A stretch of 64,000 nucleotides of DNA, from assembly GCA_964487505.1 (NCBI GenBank), contig CAZARD010000001.1, forward strand, positions 1 through 64,000, read 5' to 3'. Positions 34,986 to 43,713 of the stretch are shown here, one piece after another. Below the pieces are notes generated by a model. It had not been told where the DNA came from. It did not search any database and saw nothing but the letters and a program-made list of their open reading frames with translations. The stretch's first letter is position 1, and each line of letters opens with the position of its first letter. A program made the translations under genes and the position numbers. Source of the stretch: JAFDVJ01 sp964487505 (GTDB lineage Bacteria > Acidobacteriota > Blastocatellia > Pyrinomonadales > Pyrinomonadaceae).

Positions 34986-35189
34986 CCGCCGCGCCGGCGA
35001 GCTTTTTGGCGCGGAGCATTTCTGGTATATTATCGGAAAATGACTCCGCGCTCGGAAGCAAAACTCAGACCTTGCATCAAGCGCCCCAGCCTTTTCGCGG
35101 GGGACTAATCCCGCCTTCTCAAAAACCGTGTCACGCGGCCGGATCAGCCGGCAGCATTCCATTTCAACAGACATTTTGAGGAGCAACGA

Positions 35190-36542
35190 ATGAAACCGAT
35201 AACCGAACTTCAGAGACCGGTCATCAAGACCGAACTTCCGGGGCCGAGGTCGCGCGAGATAATCGAGGCGGACGCCCGGTACGTCACGCCGAGCTACCCG
35301 CGCCCGGACTACAAACTAGTCGCCGAAAGGGCGTACGGCGTCTGGATCGAGGATCCGGACGGCAATGTTTTTCTCGACGGCAACGCGGGCGTCGCGGTCT
35401 GCTCGACCGGTCACTGCCATCCGGAGATCGTCGCCGCGATCAACGAACAGACGAACCGCCTGATCCATCTTTGCGGCACTGATTATTACTATCGCCAGAT
35501 GCCTGAACTCGGCAGGAAACTCGACGAGATCTGCCCGATCGACGGCCCGACGAAAACGCATTTCGCGAATTCGGGCGCGGAAGCGATCGAAACGGCGCTC
35601 AAACTGGCGATGTACCACACCCGCCGCCAAAAGTTCATCTCGTTCTTCGGGTCGTTTCACGGCCGGACGCTCGGGGCGCTGTCGCTGACTTCTTCGAAGA
35701 AAGCCCAGCGGCTCGGGTTTATGCGGCAGGCACTTGACGTCGTCCACGTTCCGTACCCGAACAAGTTCCGCCATTTCGCGGACGACTTGCCGTGCGACGA
35801 GGCAAAGATCACGCGCGACGTGATCAACTGGATCGAGAACCGACTGTTCAAGACGACCACGCCGCCCGAGGAGGTCGCCGGGATCATTCTCGAGGTCGTA
35901 CAGGGCGAGGGCGGTTACGTTCCGGCCCCGACCGAGTTCGTCAAAGAGATCCGGCGGATCTGCGACGAGAATGGGATCATGCTCATCGTCGACGAGGTCC
36001 AATCCGGAATGGGACGGACCGGCAAGATGTTCGCGCTCGACCACCACGGCGTCACGGCCGACATCATATGTCTTGCCAAGGGCATCGCTTCGGGGCTGCC
36101 GATCGGAGCGTGCGTCGCTCGCGCCGACGTCATGACGTGGCACAAGGGCGCGCACGCGTCGACGTTCGGTGGGAATCCGGTCTGCATCGCGGCGGCGCTC
36201 AAGACGATCGAACTTCTGGAAGGCGGACTCGTCGCGAATGCGGCCGCCGTCGGCGATCATCTGAAGGCCGGCCTCGAAGGATTGCGGCAGAAATATGCCT
36301 GTATCGGCGATGTCCGCGGGATAGGCTTGATGCTCGGCGTCGAATTCGTGACGGACCGCGCTTCGTTCAAGCCTGATGCCGAACTTCGTGACCGGATCGA
36401 GACGGCCTGTTACGAACGCGGCCTGATCATCCTCGGCTGCGGCTCGAGCACGATCCGTTTCTCGCCGCCGCTGATAATGACGAAGGAGAACGCCGACGTC
36501 GCGCTCGAGATCTTCGAAGAGGCGATCAGGGCGTCGATCTGA
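35190..36542 (+). CDS. class III PLP-dependent aminotransferase (or amino-acid racemase)
   Basis: 450 residues. A fold-type I class III enzyme with NSGAEAIETALKLAMYHT for the PLP phosphate, FHGRTLGALSLTSSK, the metal-free Asp site LIVDEVQSGMGRTGK, and the PLP-binding Lys in LAKGIASGLPIGA. The N-terminal stretch PGPRSREIIEADARYVTPSYPRPDYKLV resembles the archaeal Thermococcales branch, which includes ornithine and broad-specificity amino acid aminotransferases and racemases, more than classical ArgD. Substrate remains open: ornithine, GABA, leucine or alanine are candidates. GAGGAGC precedes the ATG. No arginine or lysine pathway gene is beside it. Confidence 0.88.
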   Translation: MKPITELQRPVIKTELPGPRSREIIEADARYVTPSYPRPDYKLVAERAYGVWIEDPDGNVFLDGNAGVAVCSTGHCHPEIVAAINEQTNRLIHLCGTDYYYRQMPELGRKLDEICPIDGPTKTHFANSGAEAIETALKLAMYHTRRQKFISFFGSFHGRTLGALSLTSSKKAQRLGFMRQALDVVHVPYPNKFRHFADDLPCDEAKITRDVINWIENRLFKTTTPPEEVAGIILEVVQGEGGYVPAPTEFVKEIRRICDENGIMLIVDEVQSGMGRTGKMFALDHHGVTADIICLAKGIASGLPIGACVARADVMTWHKGAHASTFGGNPVCIAAALKTIELLEGGLVANAAAVGDHLKAGLEGLRQKYACIGDVRGIGLMLGVEFVTDRASFKPDAELRDRIETACYERGLIILGCGSSTIRFSPPLIMTKENADVALEIFEEAIRASI

Positions 36543-36571
36543 AAGCGCGCCTTTCGGACGTGATCGAAACG

Positions 36572-36636
36572 GCGCCCGCGGAACCGCCGACGCGGGTTTC
36601 CGCGGGCGCTGACTTGTAAGCGCAACGCTTTTTTGG
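36572..36636 (+). terminator. hairpins after the aminotransferase gene
   Basis: A 12-bp stem, GCGCCCGCGGAA with TTCCGCGGGCGC (36572-36609). A small AAGCG-CAA-CGCTT hairpin with a T-run follows at about 36619-36634. The second looks like the actual termination point. Confidence 0.65.
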
Positions 36637-36660
36637 TATCTATCGGTCGGAGAAAAATCT

Positions 36661-37200
36661 ATGAACACGAGAACCGGAATGATTGCAGTGATCGCACTGT
36701 CGTTATGCGTCGTCGCGTGCAGCACGATCGTTGATCGCATTGCGGGCGGCCAGGATATGAAACGCGTGAACGAACTGTGGACCGACGTTCCGAAGATGGA
36801 CGGCCTGAACGCGTCGGACCTCGAGATGCCTGCCGCGACCAAATTGATCCTTCGGACCATCCTCGGGAATCTCGGCCGGCTCAACAAAGAGGGCGAACCG
36901 CAGCAGACGGGCAGCATCGACTGGCTCGCGTACACGACAACGAAGACGCCGGACGAGGTCAGCGCCTTTTACACGAACGATAAGATGGCCGCGTTCGGAA
37001 ACTGGGACACGAGCAAGGAATCGACCTGCATAAGCGGTAAGGACAAGGGAGTCGGGGGAGTATTCTGCGTCTTCCAGAAAAAGATGAACGGCCGCCAGGC
37101 CGGACTGGTGATCGTCGCCGCCGAAGATGAGAAGACGAAGCAGACCAATCTGTTCTTCGTCCGGATCGAGGGCGATGAGGCGCCGGCCAACAAGAAGTGA
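36661..37200 (+). CDS. putative lipoprotein of unknown function
   Basis: 179 residues. A lipoprotein-type signal (MIAVIALSLCVVACSTIVD) is followed by a single compact domain of alternating helices and strands (SIDWLAYTTTKTPDEVSAFYT, GGVFCVFQKKMNGRQAGLVIVAAEDE). I know no family with a function. It precedes the superoxide dismutase gene by 42 nt in the same direction, which may indicate co-transcription. Confidence 0.75.
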   Translation: MNTRTGMIAVIALSLCVVACSTIVDRIAGGQDMKRVNELWTDVPKMDGLNASDLEMPAATKLILRTILGNLGRLNKEGEPQQTGSIDWLAYTTTKTPDEVSAFYTNDKMAAFGNWDTSKESTCISGKDKGVGGVFCVFQKKMNGRQAGLVIVAAEDEKTKQTNLFFVRIEGDEAPANKK

Positions 37201-37242
37201 CACGATTTGAGGGCGTCGTCCCCCGAATGCTAAATTATTCCT

Positions 37243-37914
37243 ATGAACAGAAGGGATTTTATCGCAATCGGGATCGGAACGACGGTGGCCGCGGGGTTTC
37301 CGTCGATCATCGGCAAAGCAGCGGGCTTTGAACTGGCCGCGTTGCCATATAAGGACGACGCGCTGGCGCCGATCATTTCGGCGAACACGATCGGTTTTCA
37401 CTTCGGAAAGCACCACAAGGGCTACGTCGACAACCTGAACCGTCTTGCGAAGGGCACCGAGTACGAATCGCTCAGTCTGGAAAAGGCGGTGATGCTCTCA
37501 GCCAAGAAGAAGAACGCGGCGATCTTTAACAATGCGGCGCAGATCTGGAATCACGATTTCTATTGGCGATCGATGCGTCCGAACGGCGGCGGAAAGCCGA
37601 CCGGCAAGATGCTCGACAGGATCAACGAATCGTTCGGCGATTGGGACAAGTTCCGAAAGGAGTTTGCCGAAACAACCGTCTCGCAATTCGGAACCGGCTG
37701 GGGCTGGCTGGTGGCGGACAAGAAGGGCAGGCTCTCGGTGATCAAGACCGGCGACGCGGACGTGCCGATGACCCAGGGATTGAAGCCGCTGCTGACGATC
37801 GACGTCTGGGAGCACGCCTATTACCTCGATTACCAGAACCGCCGCGCCGCATATGTCGATGCCGTGATCGACAAACTGCTGAACTGGGAATTCGCGGCGA
37901 CGAACCTGGGCTGA
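37243..37914 (+). CDS. exported iron-type superoxide dismutase
   Basis: 223 residues. The N-terminus MNRRDFIAIGIGTTVAAGFPS carries a twin-arginine motif and a hydrophobic stretch, so export by Tat is likely. The enzyme body follows with ligand His residues in HFGKHHKGYVDNLN and NHDFYW, and Asp and His in TIDVWEHAYYLDY. The Gln in FNNAAQIWNHDFYW and the spacing QFGTGWGWL are of the Fe-SOD type rather than Mn-SOD. It dismutates superoxide in the periplasm or envelope if exported. Removing the leader leaves a mature protein of normal SOD length. Confidence 0.92.
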   Translation: MNRRDFIAIGIGTTVAAGFPSIIGKAAGFELAALPYKDDALAPIISANTIGFHFGKHHKGYVDNLNRLAKGTEYESLSLEKAVMLSAKKKNAAIFNNAAQIWNHDFYWRSMRPNGGGKPTGKMLDRINESFGDWDKFRKEFAETTVSQFGTGWGWLVADKKGRLSVIKTGDADVPMTQGLKPLLTIDVWEHAYYLDYQNRRAAYVDAVIDKLLNWEFAATNLG

Positions 37915-37927
37915 TCGGTTTGTCCGG

Positions 37928-39940
37928 TCAGCGTTCTTCAGCGACAAAATCAGCGTCCAAAACGTCGTCCTTCAAGTCGAAGAACCGGCTCGAGTCCATG
38001 AAAACGAAGCGCCGCGAGCTCACGGTTACGATATAGAACCATCCGGCCTCAAGGCCGTCAAACCGATAAGCACCGAACGCGCTGGTCGACGTCCTGCGTG
38101 ATTCCGACAACCGGCCACCGGTTACGGTGACCGTGGCGTTTCGGATTCCGTATCCGTCAGCAGTCCGAACATGGCCGCCGATGCTCAGCGTTGCCGCGGT
38201 AGGCAGCGGCTGAAATTCATGCGCACCCCGGTCGTCGAACGTGCGCACTCCGTTCCCGGTGTTCAAAACGCTCGGATCGTCGACGCGGTTCTTCCCCTCA
38301 ATGTCGAGCAGGGGTTCTCCCGGAGCGTTCGAGTCGGCGCTGTCAATCGCCGCGGATCCGGGTCCGATATGATAGTCTCCGACGTTGATAGCGACATTGA
38401 ATGGCGCAGTGGGCGGTCTCTCCGCGATGGCACCGGGACCAACAAGAAACGGGTCCGATTCGAGACCGTTCACCTCCTGGCCGGGCTGCGAGGATTTGAA
38501 CGCGGCAAGTGATGTAAAACTGGCCACGCCCTGCCAAACCACCTGTACGGTTCCACCGTTTGCAGGCGATAGGTAGTACAAGTTGTAGTCGAGTGAAGTT
38601 CCCGACTGCGACTGGGCGTCGACGCGGAGATTACCATCGCTTCCGGTCGAAGTTCCGCCCCCGACAAGTCGCAACAGTCCGTTATCTACCATCACATTAT
38701 TGACGACCGTCGCACCGCCCGATCCCGGAATTGTCGCACCCTCGAGATTGATGCCGACCGTGACATTGCCGTGGACCGTGTTTCCGACAAAGACATTGTT
38801 CGGCGCCGCATTGTTGTCGATCCCGTGGTCTCCGTTCCCGTAGGTAAGATTTCCGATCACCTGGTTGTAACTGGAACCGGTGTAGAAATTCAAACCCGTA
38901 TCCTCGTTCGCGTATGTGATGTTGTGAATGATCGTGTTGAAGCTGCTGTTCGCGAGGAGGTTGATTCCGCATGCGTTTCGAGCCGAGCCTTCAGCATTGC
39001 CGAAGGAAATGTTTTTCATCACCACGTTGCCCGTCGATCCAGTGTTGAGGCGGATTCCGTCCATCGTATTATGGTCGGACGTATTGCCGATGATAGTCGA
39101 ATTCGTCGTCGCTCTCAGATAGATCCCGATCCGATGAATCGCCGACGTTCCGGAGTAGCTGACGTGATTGTTCGAGATCGTGATGTTGTTCGACGTATCG
39201 AGGATTATCCCATAGTCGGCGGTGCCCGTTACGTCAAAACCGTCGACGACGATGTAACTCTTGTTGGTGATGCGGAACGCGCCGCCGTTCGTCGAGTTTC
39301 CGGGCGCTCCGGTAACCGAAACCCCCGGCGCAGCCGAGAACGTTACCGGGCTGCCGGCGGTTCCGGAGTTCGGTTTGACGGTTTCAGCGTATGCACCGGC
39401 CAAAACCCGAACGGTATCCCCGGCAACGGCTACGCTTGCGGCCTTCGTTAGCGTGCAGAAAGGAATCGTCTCCGTAAGACCGCCGCCAGAATCTGAGCAC
39501 AATGCGTTCGTGTTGTCGACATAATACGTAGTGGCGGCGATAGTCGCCTTGACATATATGGTAGTCGTTTCAGATCCGCCGTTTCCGTCCGACACTCTCG
39601 CGACGATCGAATCGTCAACTCTGTAGTCGCCGATCGGAGCGTAGTATATGACCGCCGATCGGCCGCGCGCCGAAACCGACGCGGTGCCGTTTCTGGGTCC
39701 GTCAACTATCTCCCATTTCAATATGTCTCCAATGTCCGAATCGACGGCATGCAGCGTAAACGTGAGCGGCCATCGACGATACTCCGTTAACCTGACGCGG
39801 ATCGCGCTGCCTTCTTCGATGACCGGCGGATGATTTGCCTCTACCTTCAGTTCCCTGCCGCGTGTCTCCGCGGCGGACCAATTCGCGGCAGTAAGGACCG
39901 CGAAAATCATAACGACAATATGTTTGAAAATCCTGTACAT
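37928..39940 (-). CDS. secreted right-handed parallel beta-helix protein
   Basis: 670 residues. A signal peptide (IVVMIFAVLTAANWSAA) is followed by a cadherin-like beta domain (about 30-135; LTFTLHAVDSDIGDILKWE, VRVLAGAYAETVKP). A parallel beta-helix with NosD/PbH1-type repeats comes next (GIILDTSNNITISNNHVSYSG, NSTIIGNTSDHNTMDGIRL). The C-terminus is a carboxypeptidase regulatory-like domain (ATLSIGGHVRTADGYGIRN). The beta-helix may bind or cleave polysaccharide, but no catalytic motif can be assigned. A strong Shine-Dalgarno (AAGGAGGTCC) lies 9 nt before the ATG, suggesting high expression. Confidence 0.85.
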   Translation of the reverse strand: MYRIFKHIVVMIFAVLTAANWSAAETRGRELKVEANHPPVIEEGSAIRVRLTEYRRWPLTFTLHAVDSDIGDILKWEIVDGPRNGTASVSARGRSAVIYYAPIGDYRVDDSIVARVSDGNGGSETTTIYVKATIAATTYYVDNTNALCSDSGGGLTETIPFCTLTKAASVAVAGDTVRVLAGAYAETVKPNSGTAGSPVTFSAAPGVSVTGAPGNSTNGGAFRITNKSYIVVDGFDVTGTADYGIILDTSNNITISNNHVSYSGTSAIHRIGIYLRATTNSTIIGNTSDHNTMDGIRLNTGSTGNVVMKNISFGNAEGSARNACGINLLANSSFNTIIHNITYANEDTGLNFYTGSSYNQVIGNLTYGNGDHGIDNNAAPNNVFVGNTVHGNVTVGINLEGATIPGSGGATVVNNVMVDNGLLRLVGGGTSTGSDGNLRVDAQSQSGTSLDYNLYYLSPANGGTVQVVWQGVASFTSLAAFKSSQPGQEVNGLESDPFLVGPGAIAERPPTAPFNVAINVGDYHIGPGSAAIDSADSNAPGEPLLDIEGKNRVDDPSVLNTGNGVRTFDDRGAHEFQPLPTAATLSIGGHVRTADGYGIRNATVTVTGGRLSESRRTSTSAFGAYRFDGLEAGWFYIVTVSSRRFVFMDSSRFFDLKDDVLDADFVAEER

Positions 39941-40546
39941 AGCGAGTCTAGGACCTCCTTATGACGTATTTCAGGGTCTGACGGATTCACAGGAATCGCT
40001 AACGGCGTGTTCATGAAGCATCGGCGGCTGCCGCTTAATGCATAACTGATTGGAGAGTGCAGTGAGCGAGTAAGGGTTTGATGGGAGCAAGATCAGGTTG
40101 GTTCGGGCTGCGTACTTCATTTTCCGCCCGCTTCCGGCGTCGGAAGGGTAGAACGACCATTGCATGTCTGTGAAATTGACCCGGCCAAAGGAGCCGATCG
40201 TGCGATGAAAGAAAAGGCACTTCAGCAAACCACGTCAATCTCCCGTGCCGAGTGGCATTGAGTCTGCGAACAAATCATCTGCCACCCCCAGTTCAAAAAC
40301 ACCATCGAAAAGCACGTGTGACAATTCTGGCTTATATTATCAACACCACTTTTATTACCCATTCTAATGCTATCATTGCCGGAAGAAAGCGTAAACGGGG
40401 AAATCAGAAATGTCCGATCGATTCCGGCTCGAAATAACCGAGAATCGACCCGATGGCCGGTTTTCGGCCTGTTGGACGAACCTTTGGTTCAAAACGATCG
40501 TTCGGTTGACAACGTTGCAGCCGGTACAAGGAACTCGGGATCCCGC
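39941..40546. other. gene-free intergenic region
   Basis: About 600 bases between the beta-helix gene and the etfA terminator. Several short frames exist on both strands, for example leftward at 39971-40228, but none has a Shine-Dalgarno, a start in context or recognisable residues. The stretch from 40290 to 40400 is AT-richer than its surroundings. Upstream regulatory sequence for the beta-helix gene is presumably here. No RNA gene or riboswitch that I know was recognised. Confidence 0.5.
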
Positions 40547-40577
40547 AAAAAAAAGAGGCTGCCTTCTCAGACAGCCC
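40547..40577 (-). terminator. Rho-independent terminator of etfA
   Basis: On the minus strand GGCTGTCTGAGAAGGCAGCC forms an imperfect stem and is followed by TCTTTTTTTT. It lies 31 nt beyond the etfA stop. Confidence 0.85.
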
Positions 40578-40608
40578 CGTACTGCGATCGGAAACCGGTT
40601 CGGCTCTG

Positions 40609-41583
40609 CTAGGCATTCGCCTTCCTGATCTCCTCGACCAGGACCGGAACGGCTTCGAAAAGATCGCCGACAATGCCGTAATCGGCGATGTCGAAGATCG
40701 GCGCCTCGCTGTCTTTGTTGATCGCGACGATCGTTCCCGAATTCTTCATCCCGACAATATGCTGGATGGCGCCCGAGATCCCGAGCGCGATGTAGAGCTT
40801 CGGAGCGACGGTCTGGCCCGACGATCCGATCTGACGGTCGATCGGAAGCCACTCGCTGTCGCAGATCGGGCGGGACGCCGCCACATCAGCGCCGAGAGCA
40901 TCCGCGAGCCCCTGAGCGACGGCGATGTTCTCCTGTGATTTGATCCCGCGGCCGATGGCGACGATGATCTCCGACTTCGACAGATCGACCGAGGCCTTCG
41001 CCTCCTGGAACGGCGCCTCAGGCTTCATCCGAATCTCGCCGACGCTGACATCAACGGTTTCGACCGCAGCCGAGCCCTTCGCCGCGCTGTCGCCGCGATA
41101 AGCTCCCGACTGGAACGTGACGAAGTGCGGCCCGGTGCCGCCGATCGTGACATCCGCGTCGAGTTTCCCGAGGAATATCCGACGCGTGAACGTCAAACTC
41201 CCGCCGTTGTTCGTGTAGCGGATCACATCGCCGACGACCTCGGTCCCGAAACGGGCGGCGATCTTTGGCGCGAAATCACGAACCTGATAAGTGTGCGACA
41301 TCACGACGAATGCCGGGTTCTCGGCCTTGATCACGGCCTCCCAGGCGTCCGCGTACCCATCCGGCGTGTAGGTCCCGAGTTTTTCGTTCTTCGCGACTAT
41401 CACCTTTTCAAGATCGTAGCCCGCGATCTCGGACGCAAGCGGGCACTCGCCGCCGCACGGAATGACGGCCGAGACCGAAAGCCCGAGGTCCTTTCCGATG
41501 CACTGCGCCGCGGCGATCGCTTCGAGCGACGTCTTGCTGAGGACACAATCCTTGTGTTCGATAAAAACCAGTATTTTGCTCAT
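40609..41583 (-). CDS. etfA: electron transfer flavoprotein alpha subunit
   Basis: About 324 residues from the ATG at 41581-41583 (MSKILVFIEHKDCVL). ETF alpha carries FAD and passes electrons from acyl-CoA and related dehydrogenases to ETF-QO. The N-terminal domain I is followed by the FAD-binding domain with SEIIVAIGRGIKS, DSEWLPIDRQIGSSGQTVAPKLYIALGISGAIQHIVGMKNSGTIVAINKD and DIADYGIVGDLFEAVPVL. A longer frame reaches 41694 but overlaps the upstream hairpin and is not supported. It is separated from etfB by a secreted FG-GAP protein gene. Confidence 0.95.
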   Translation of the reverse strand: MSKILVFIEHKDCVLSKTSLEAIAAAQCIGKDLGLSVSAVIPCGGECPLASEIAGYDLEKVIVAKNEKLGTYTPDGYADAWEAVIKAENPAFVVMSHTYQVRDFAPKIAARFGTEVVGDVIRYTNNGGSLTFTRRIFLGKLDADVTIGGTGPHFVTFQSGAYRGDSAAKGSAAVETVDVSVGEIRMKPEAPFQEAKASVDLSKSEIIVAIGRGIKSQENIAVAQGLADALGADVAASRPICDSEWLPIDRQIGSSGQTVAPKLYIALGISGAIQHIVGMKNSGTIVAINKDSEAPIFDIADYGIVGDLFEAVPVLVEEIRKANA

Positions 41584-41628
41584 ATTCTTGTCCGGAATGA
41601 ATGACGATTCATTCTGAATTATGTCAAA

Positions 41629-41666
41629 GACGACCGAGGTTTGGCAAACGCCGCACCTCGGTCGTC
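41629..41666 (-). terminator. hairpin terminator after the FG-GAP protein gene
   Basis: A perfect 12-bp stem, GACGACCGAGGT with ACCTCGGTCGTC, and a 14-nt loop. It is followed on the minus strand by TTTGAC and lies 48 nt after the gene's stop, between it and etfA. Confidence 0.7.
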
Positions 41667-41713
41667 TCTTCCCGTCCGCACCTCCCGGAGACATCCGGGA
41701 AGGGACAGTTATG

Positions 41714-43462
41714 CTAGCGAACGTTGAAATTCGCCACCGGATAGTCGGGCGTCGTCAGCGTTCCCGCGGCGTTGCCCCATTTTGTTCCGAAAACCGCGCC
41801 TGCGGACGGTGCGACGTAGAATGTGCCATTGTCCGCCCCGGCAGTTCTCCAAACCGCGAAATCGGTCCGGTTATCGCCGTCGTAGTCTCCCTGCGCGATG
41901 ATGTCCGTCGTCGGATTTCCCCAGCCTCCGCCGAAGATCGACGTGATGACGGTCGAGTCCGAACTTCGGAGCACATACCATTCGAACAGACCGGCATTTG
42001 TACGGACGACACAAATGTCGGTCTTGTTGTCACCATCATAGTCGCCCGGAGCGAATCTGTCGGTGAACAGACCGAAATTGACGATCTGGTCGCCTCCGCC
42101 CGAAAGGCGCTGGTACATCACCGCGCCGCCGCCGTTGTTCCTCACGACCGCCAGATCGGCCTTCCGGTCTCCGTCGTAGTCACCCGGGACAGCCTTGTCG
42201 CCACCGATCCCCCACGGATTGTAGGTAGTGTTGCCGCCCGGATTGGCGTTCGTGCCGCGATAGAAGAAGATGCTCTGCCCGACGCCACCGTCGCGATACA
42301 CGGCGACATCCGCCTTACCATCTCCATCATAATCGTCAACGATGCTCGGATCGTCGCCCGTCTGGCCGAACAGTTGGGTATTGACCGTCGAGGTCGAGCT
42401 TTGAAGGATATAGAAGGCCGCCACATTCGCGGCGCCTGGGCGCCAGACTGCGATGTCGGTCTTGCCGTCCCCGTCGTAATCCTCGGGCACCGCGCGGTCG
42501 CCTCCCGAAATCCCGACCCCGAGCCCGAACGAAGCCCCGCTCGTCGCGCTCGTGCTGTCGAGGACCCACCAGGCCGTTTGCGCTCCGGCCGTCGCCGCGC
42601 GGGCAATTACGAAGTCCGTCTTGTTGTCGCCGTTCATATCGACGGCCCGCGAGCGGCGCGCCCCGATGCTGCCCGCGACCGAACCGTTGATCTTAAACGG
42701 GAAATCGACGCCGAAATCCGGTGCCGCAGCGGGATTTCCGCCGTCCACGAGCGCCACAAACGATCCGCCCGTGATCTTCTGGCGCGCATTGTAGATGCTG
42801 GTTCCCCGCGTCCCCACGATGGTGGTCGACGGCGCGAAGTTCCCGGTCGCGCCGGCATCGAGCTGGAAATCGATCCAGTAATGCCCGGCCGGCAGAACCG
42901 CTGCCGGCGAAACGTTGATGTTCGTCTGCCAGATGATACGGGTCGTACCGGGCGCTGTTCCGGGTGCCGGCACAGCGCTGTTGAAGATCCGGAACAGATT
43001 GCTGTTCGTCGAAGTCCCGATGCGGTTGGTAGTCGTGTCGCCGAAAACCACCGTGCTCGTGGCGCCCTCCGGGGTTCCGTTCCAGATCCGCAGATTCGCG
43101 CCGACGAACGGACTGGTCCCGCCGGCGAATCCCGTCTGGTATGCAAAGACCGTGACCGAATTGATCGTCCACGTCTCGCCGGGCGGGATCACGAAATCGT
43201 CGGCGCAGCGGTTGCTCGTCGCAGGGGCGATAACCTGGCATCCGACGCCCCCTGTCGTATTGCTCGACGTCGTGTCGAATGAGTTGTTCTGAACCTCCGC
43301 CCACTGCGTTCCCGCCGGGGCCGCGACACCGGATTTGGAAGTGGCGCCCGTTGCGAGGCCGCCGTTGTCGTAGATTACCTGGGCTCCGACCGCAAGGGCG
43401 GAAAGCGCCAGAGCAATTGTGGCAACGAAAACGTTCAATGCATTCATTTTGGATGTTTTCAT
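41714..43462 (-). CDS. secreted FG-GAP/VCBS-repeat protein
   Basis: 582 residues. A signal peptide (LNVFVATIALALSALAVGAQ) is followed by a beta-rich domain (about 25-255) with strands such as ETWTINSVTVFAYQT and GHYWIDFQLDA. A C-terminal seven-bladed-type propeller then has repeats with calcium-binding loops: DMNGDNKTDFVIA, DYDGDGKTDIAVWRP, DYDGDGKADVAVY, DYDGDRKADLAVV, DYDGDNKTDICVV, DYDGDNRTDFAVW. AAGGAG lies 8 nt before the ATG. The function is likely adhesion or extracellular binding. It interrupts etfB and etfA and has its own terminator. Confidence 0.87.
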   Translation of the reverse strand: MKTSKMNALNVFVATIALALSALAVGAQVIYDNGGLATGATSKSGVAAPAGTQWAEVQNNSFDTTSSNTTGGVGCQVIAPATSNRCADDFVIPPGETWTINSVTVFAYQTGFAGGTSPFVGANLRIWNGTPEGATSTVVFGDTTTNRIGTSTNSNLFRIFNSAVPAPGTAPGTTRIIWQTNINVSPAAVLPAGHYWIDFQLDAGATGNFAPSTTIVGTRGTSIYNARQKITGGSFVALVDGGNPAAAPDFGVDFPFKINGSVAGSIGARRSRAVDMNGDNKTDFVIARAATAGAQTAWWVLDSTSATSGASFGLGVGISGGDRAVPEDYDGDGKTDIAVWRPGAANVAAFYILQSSTSTVNTQLFGQTGDDPSIVDDYDGDGKADVAVYRDGGVGQSIFFYRGTNANPGGNTTYNPWGIGGDKAVPGDYDGDRKADLAVVRNNGGGAVMYQRLSGGGDQIVNFGLFTDRFAPGDYDGDNKTDICVVRTNAGLFEWYVLRSSDSTVITSIFGGGWGNPTTDIIAQGDYDGDNRTDFAVWRTAGADNGTFYVAPSAGAVFGTKWGNAAGTLTTPDYPVANFNVR

Positions 43463-43654
43463 ACTAGTTTTCTCCTTTGAAAGCGAATCAAAGCCGAAAC
43501 GAGACCCGGCATCGCGTCGAGTGACCCGAAATTCGACATTGCAGTCGGACTTGGGTGTTGATCCTCCGGACCTAAAGACAACCCCAGATCCAAATTCTGT
43601 CTATATCTCGCATTATCAGTCAGATTCAACCAATTCGCAAATCAGCCTGCAAAA

Positions 43655-43686
43655 CAGCAAAAGCCCCGCGAAAATCTCGCGGGGCC
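43655..43686 (-). terminator. Rho-independent terminator of etfB
   Basis: A 9-bp stem GCCCCGCGA with TCGCGGGGC and a 5-nt loop, followed on the minus strand by TTTTG. It lies 28 nt past the etfB stop. It should separate etfB transcription from the secreted protein gene. Confidence 0.85.
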
Positions 43687-43713
43687 CAACATAAACAGAA
43701 TCACATCAGTTAA

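Noticed and set aside
35040..35189. Possible riboswitch in the leader of the class III aminotransferase gene
   Set aside because: There are GC-rich palindromic pieces, but no conserved core of any riboswitch class that I can recognise.
43655..43686. Near-identical GC stems at 43663 and 52199 considered as a dispersed repeat
   Set aside because: Both are ordinary terminators. The shared GGCCCCGCG stem is what a GC-rich genome would give by chance and the flanks differ.
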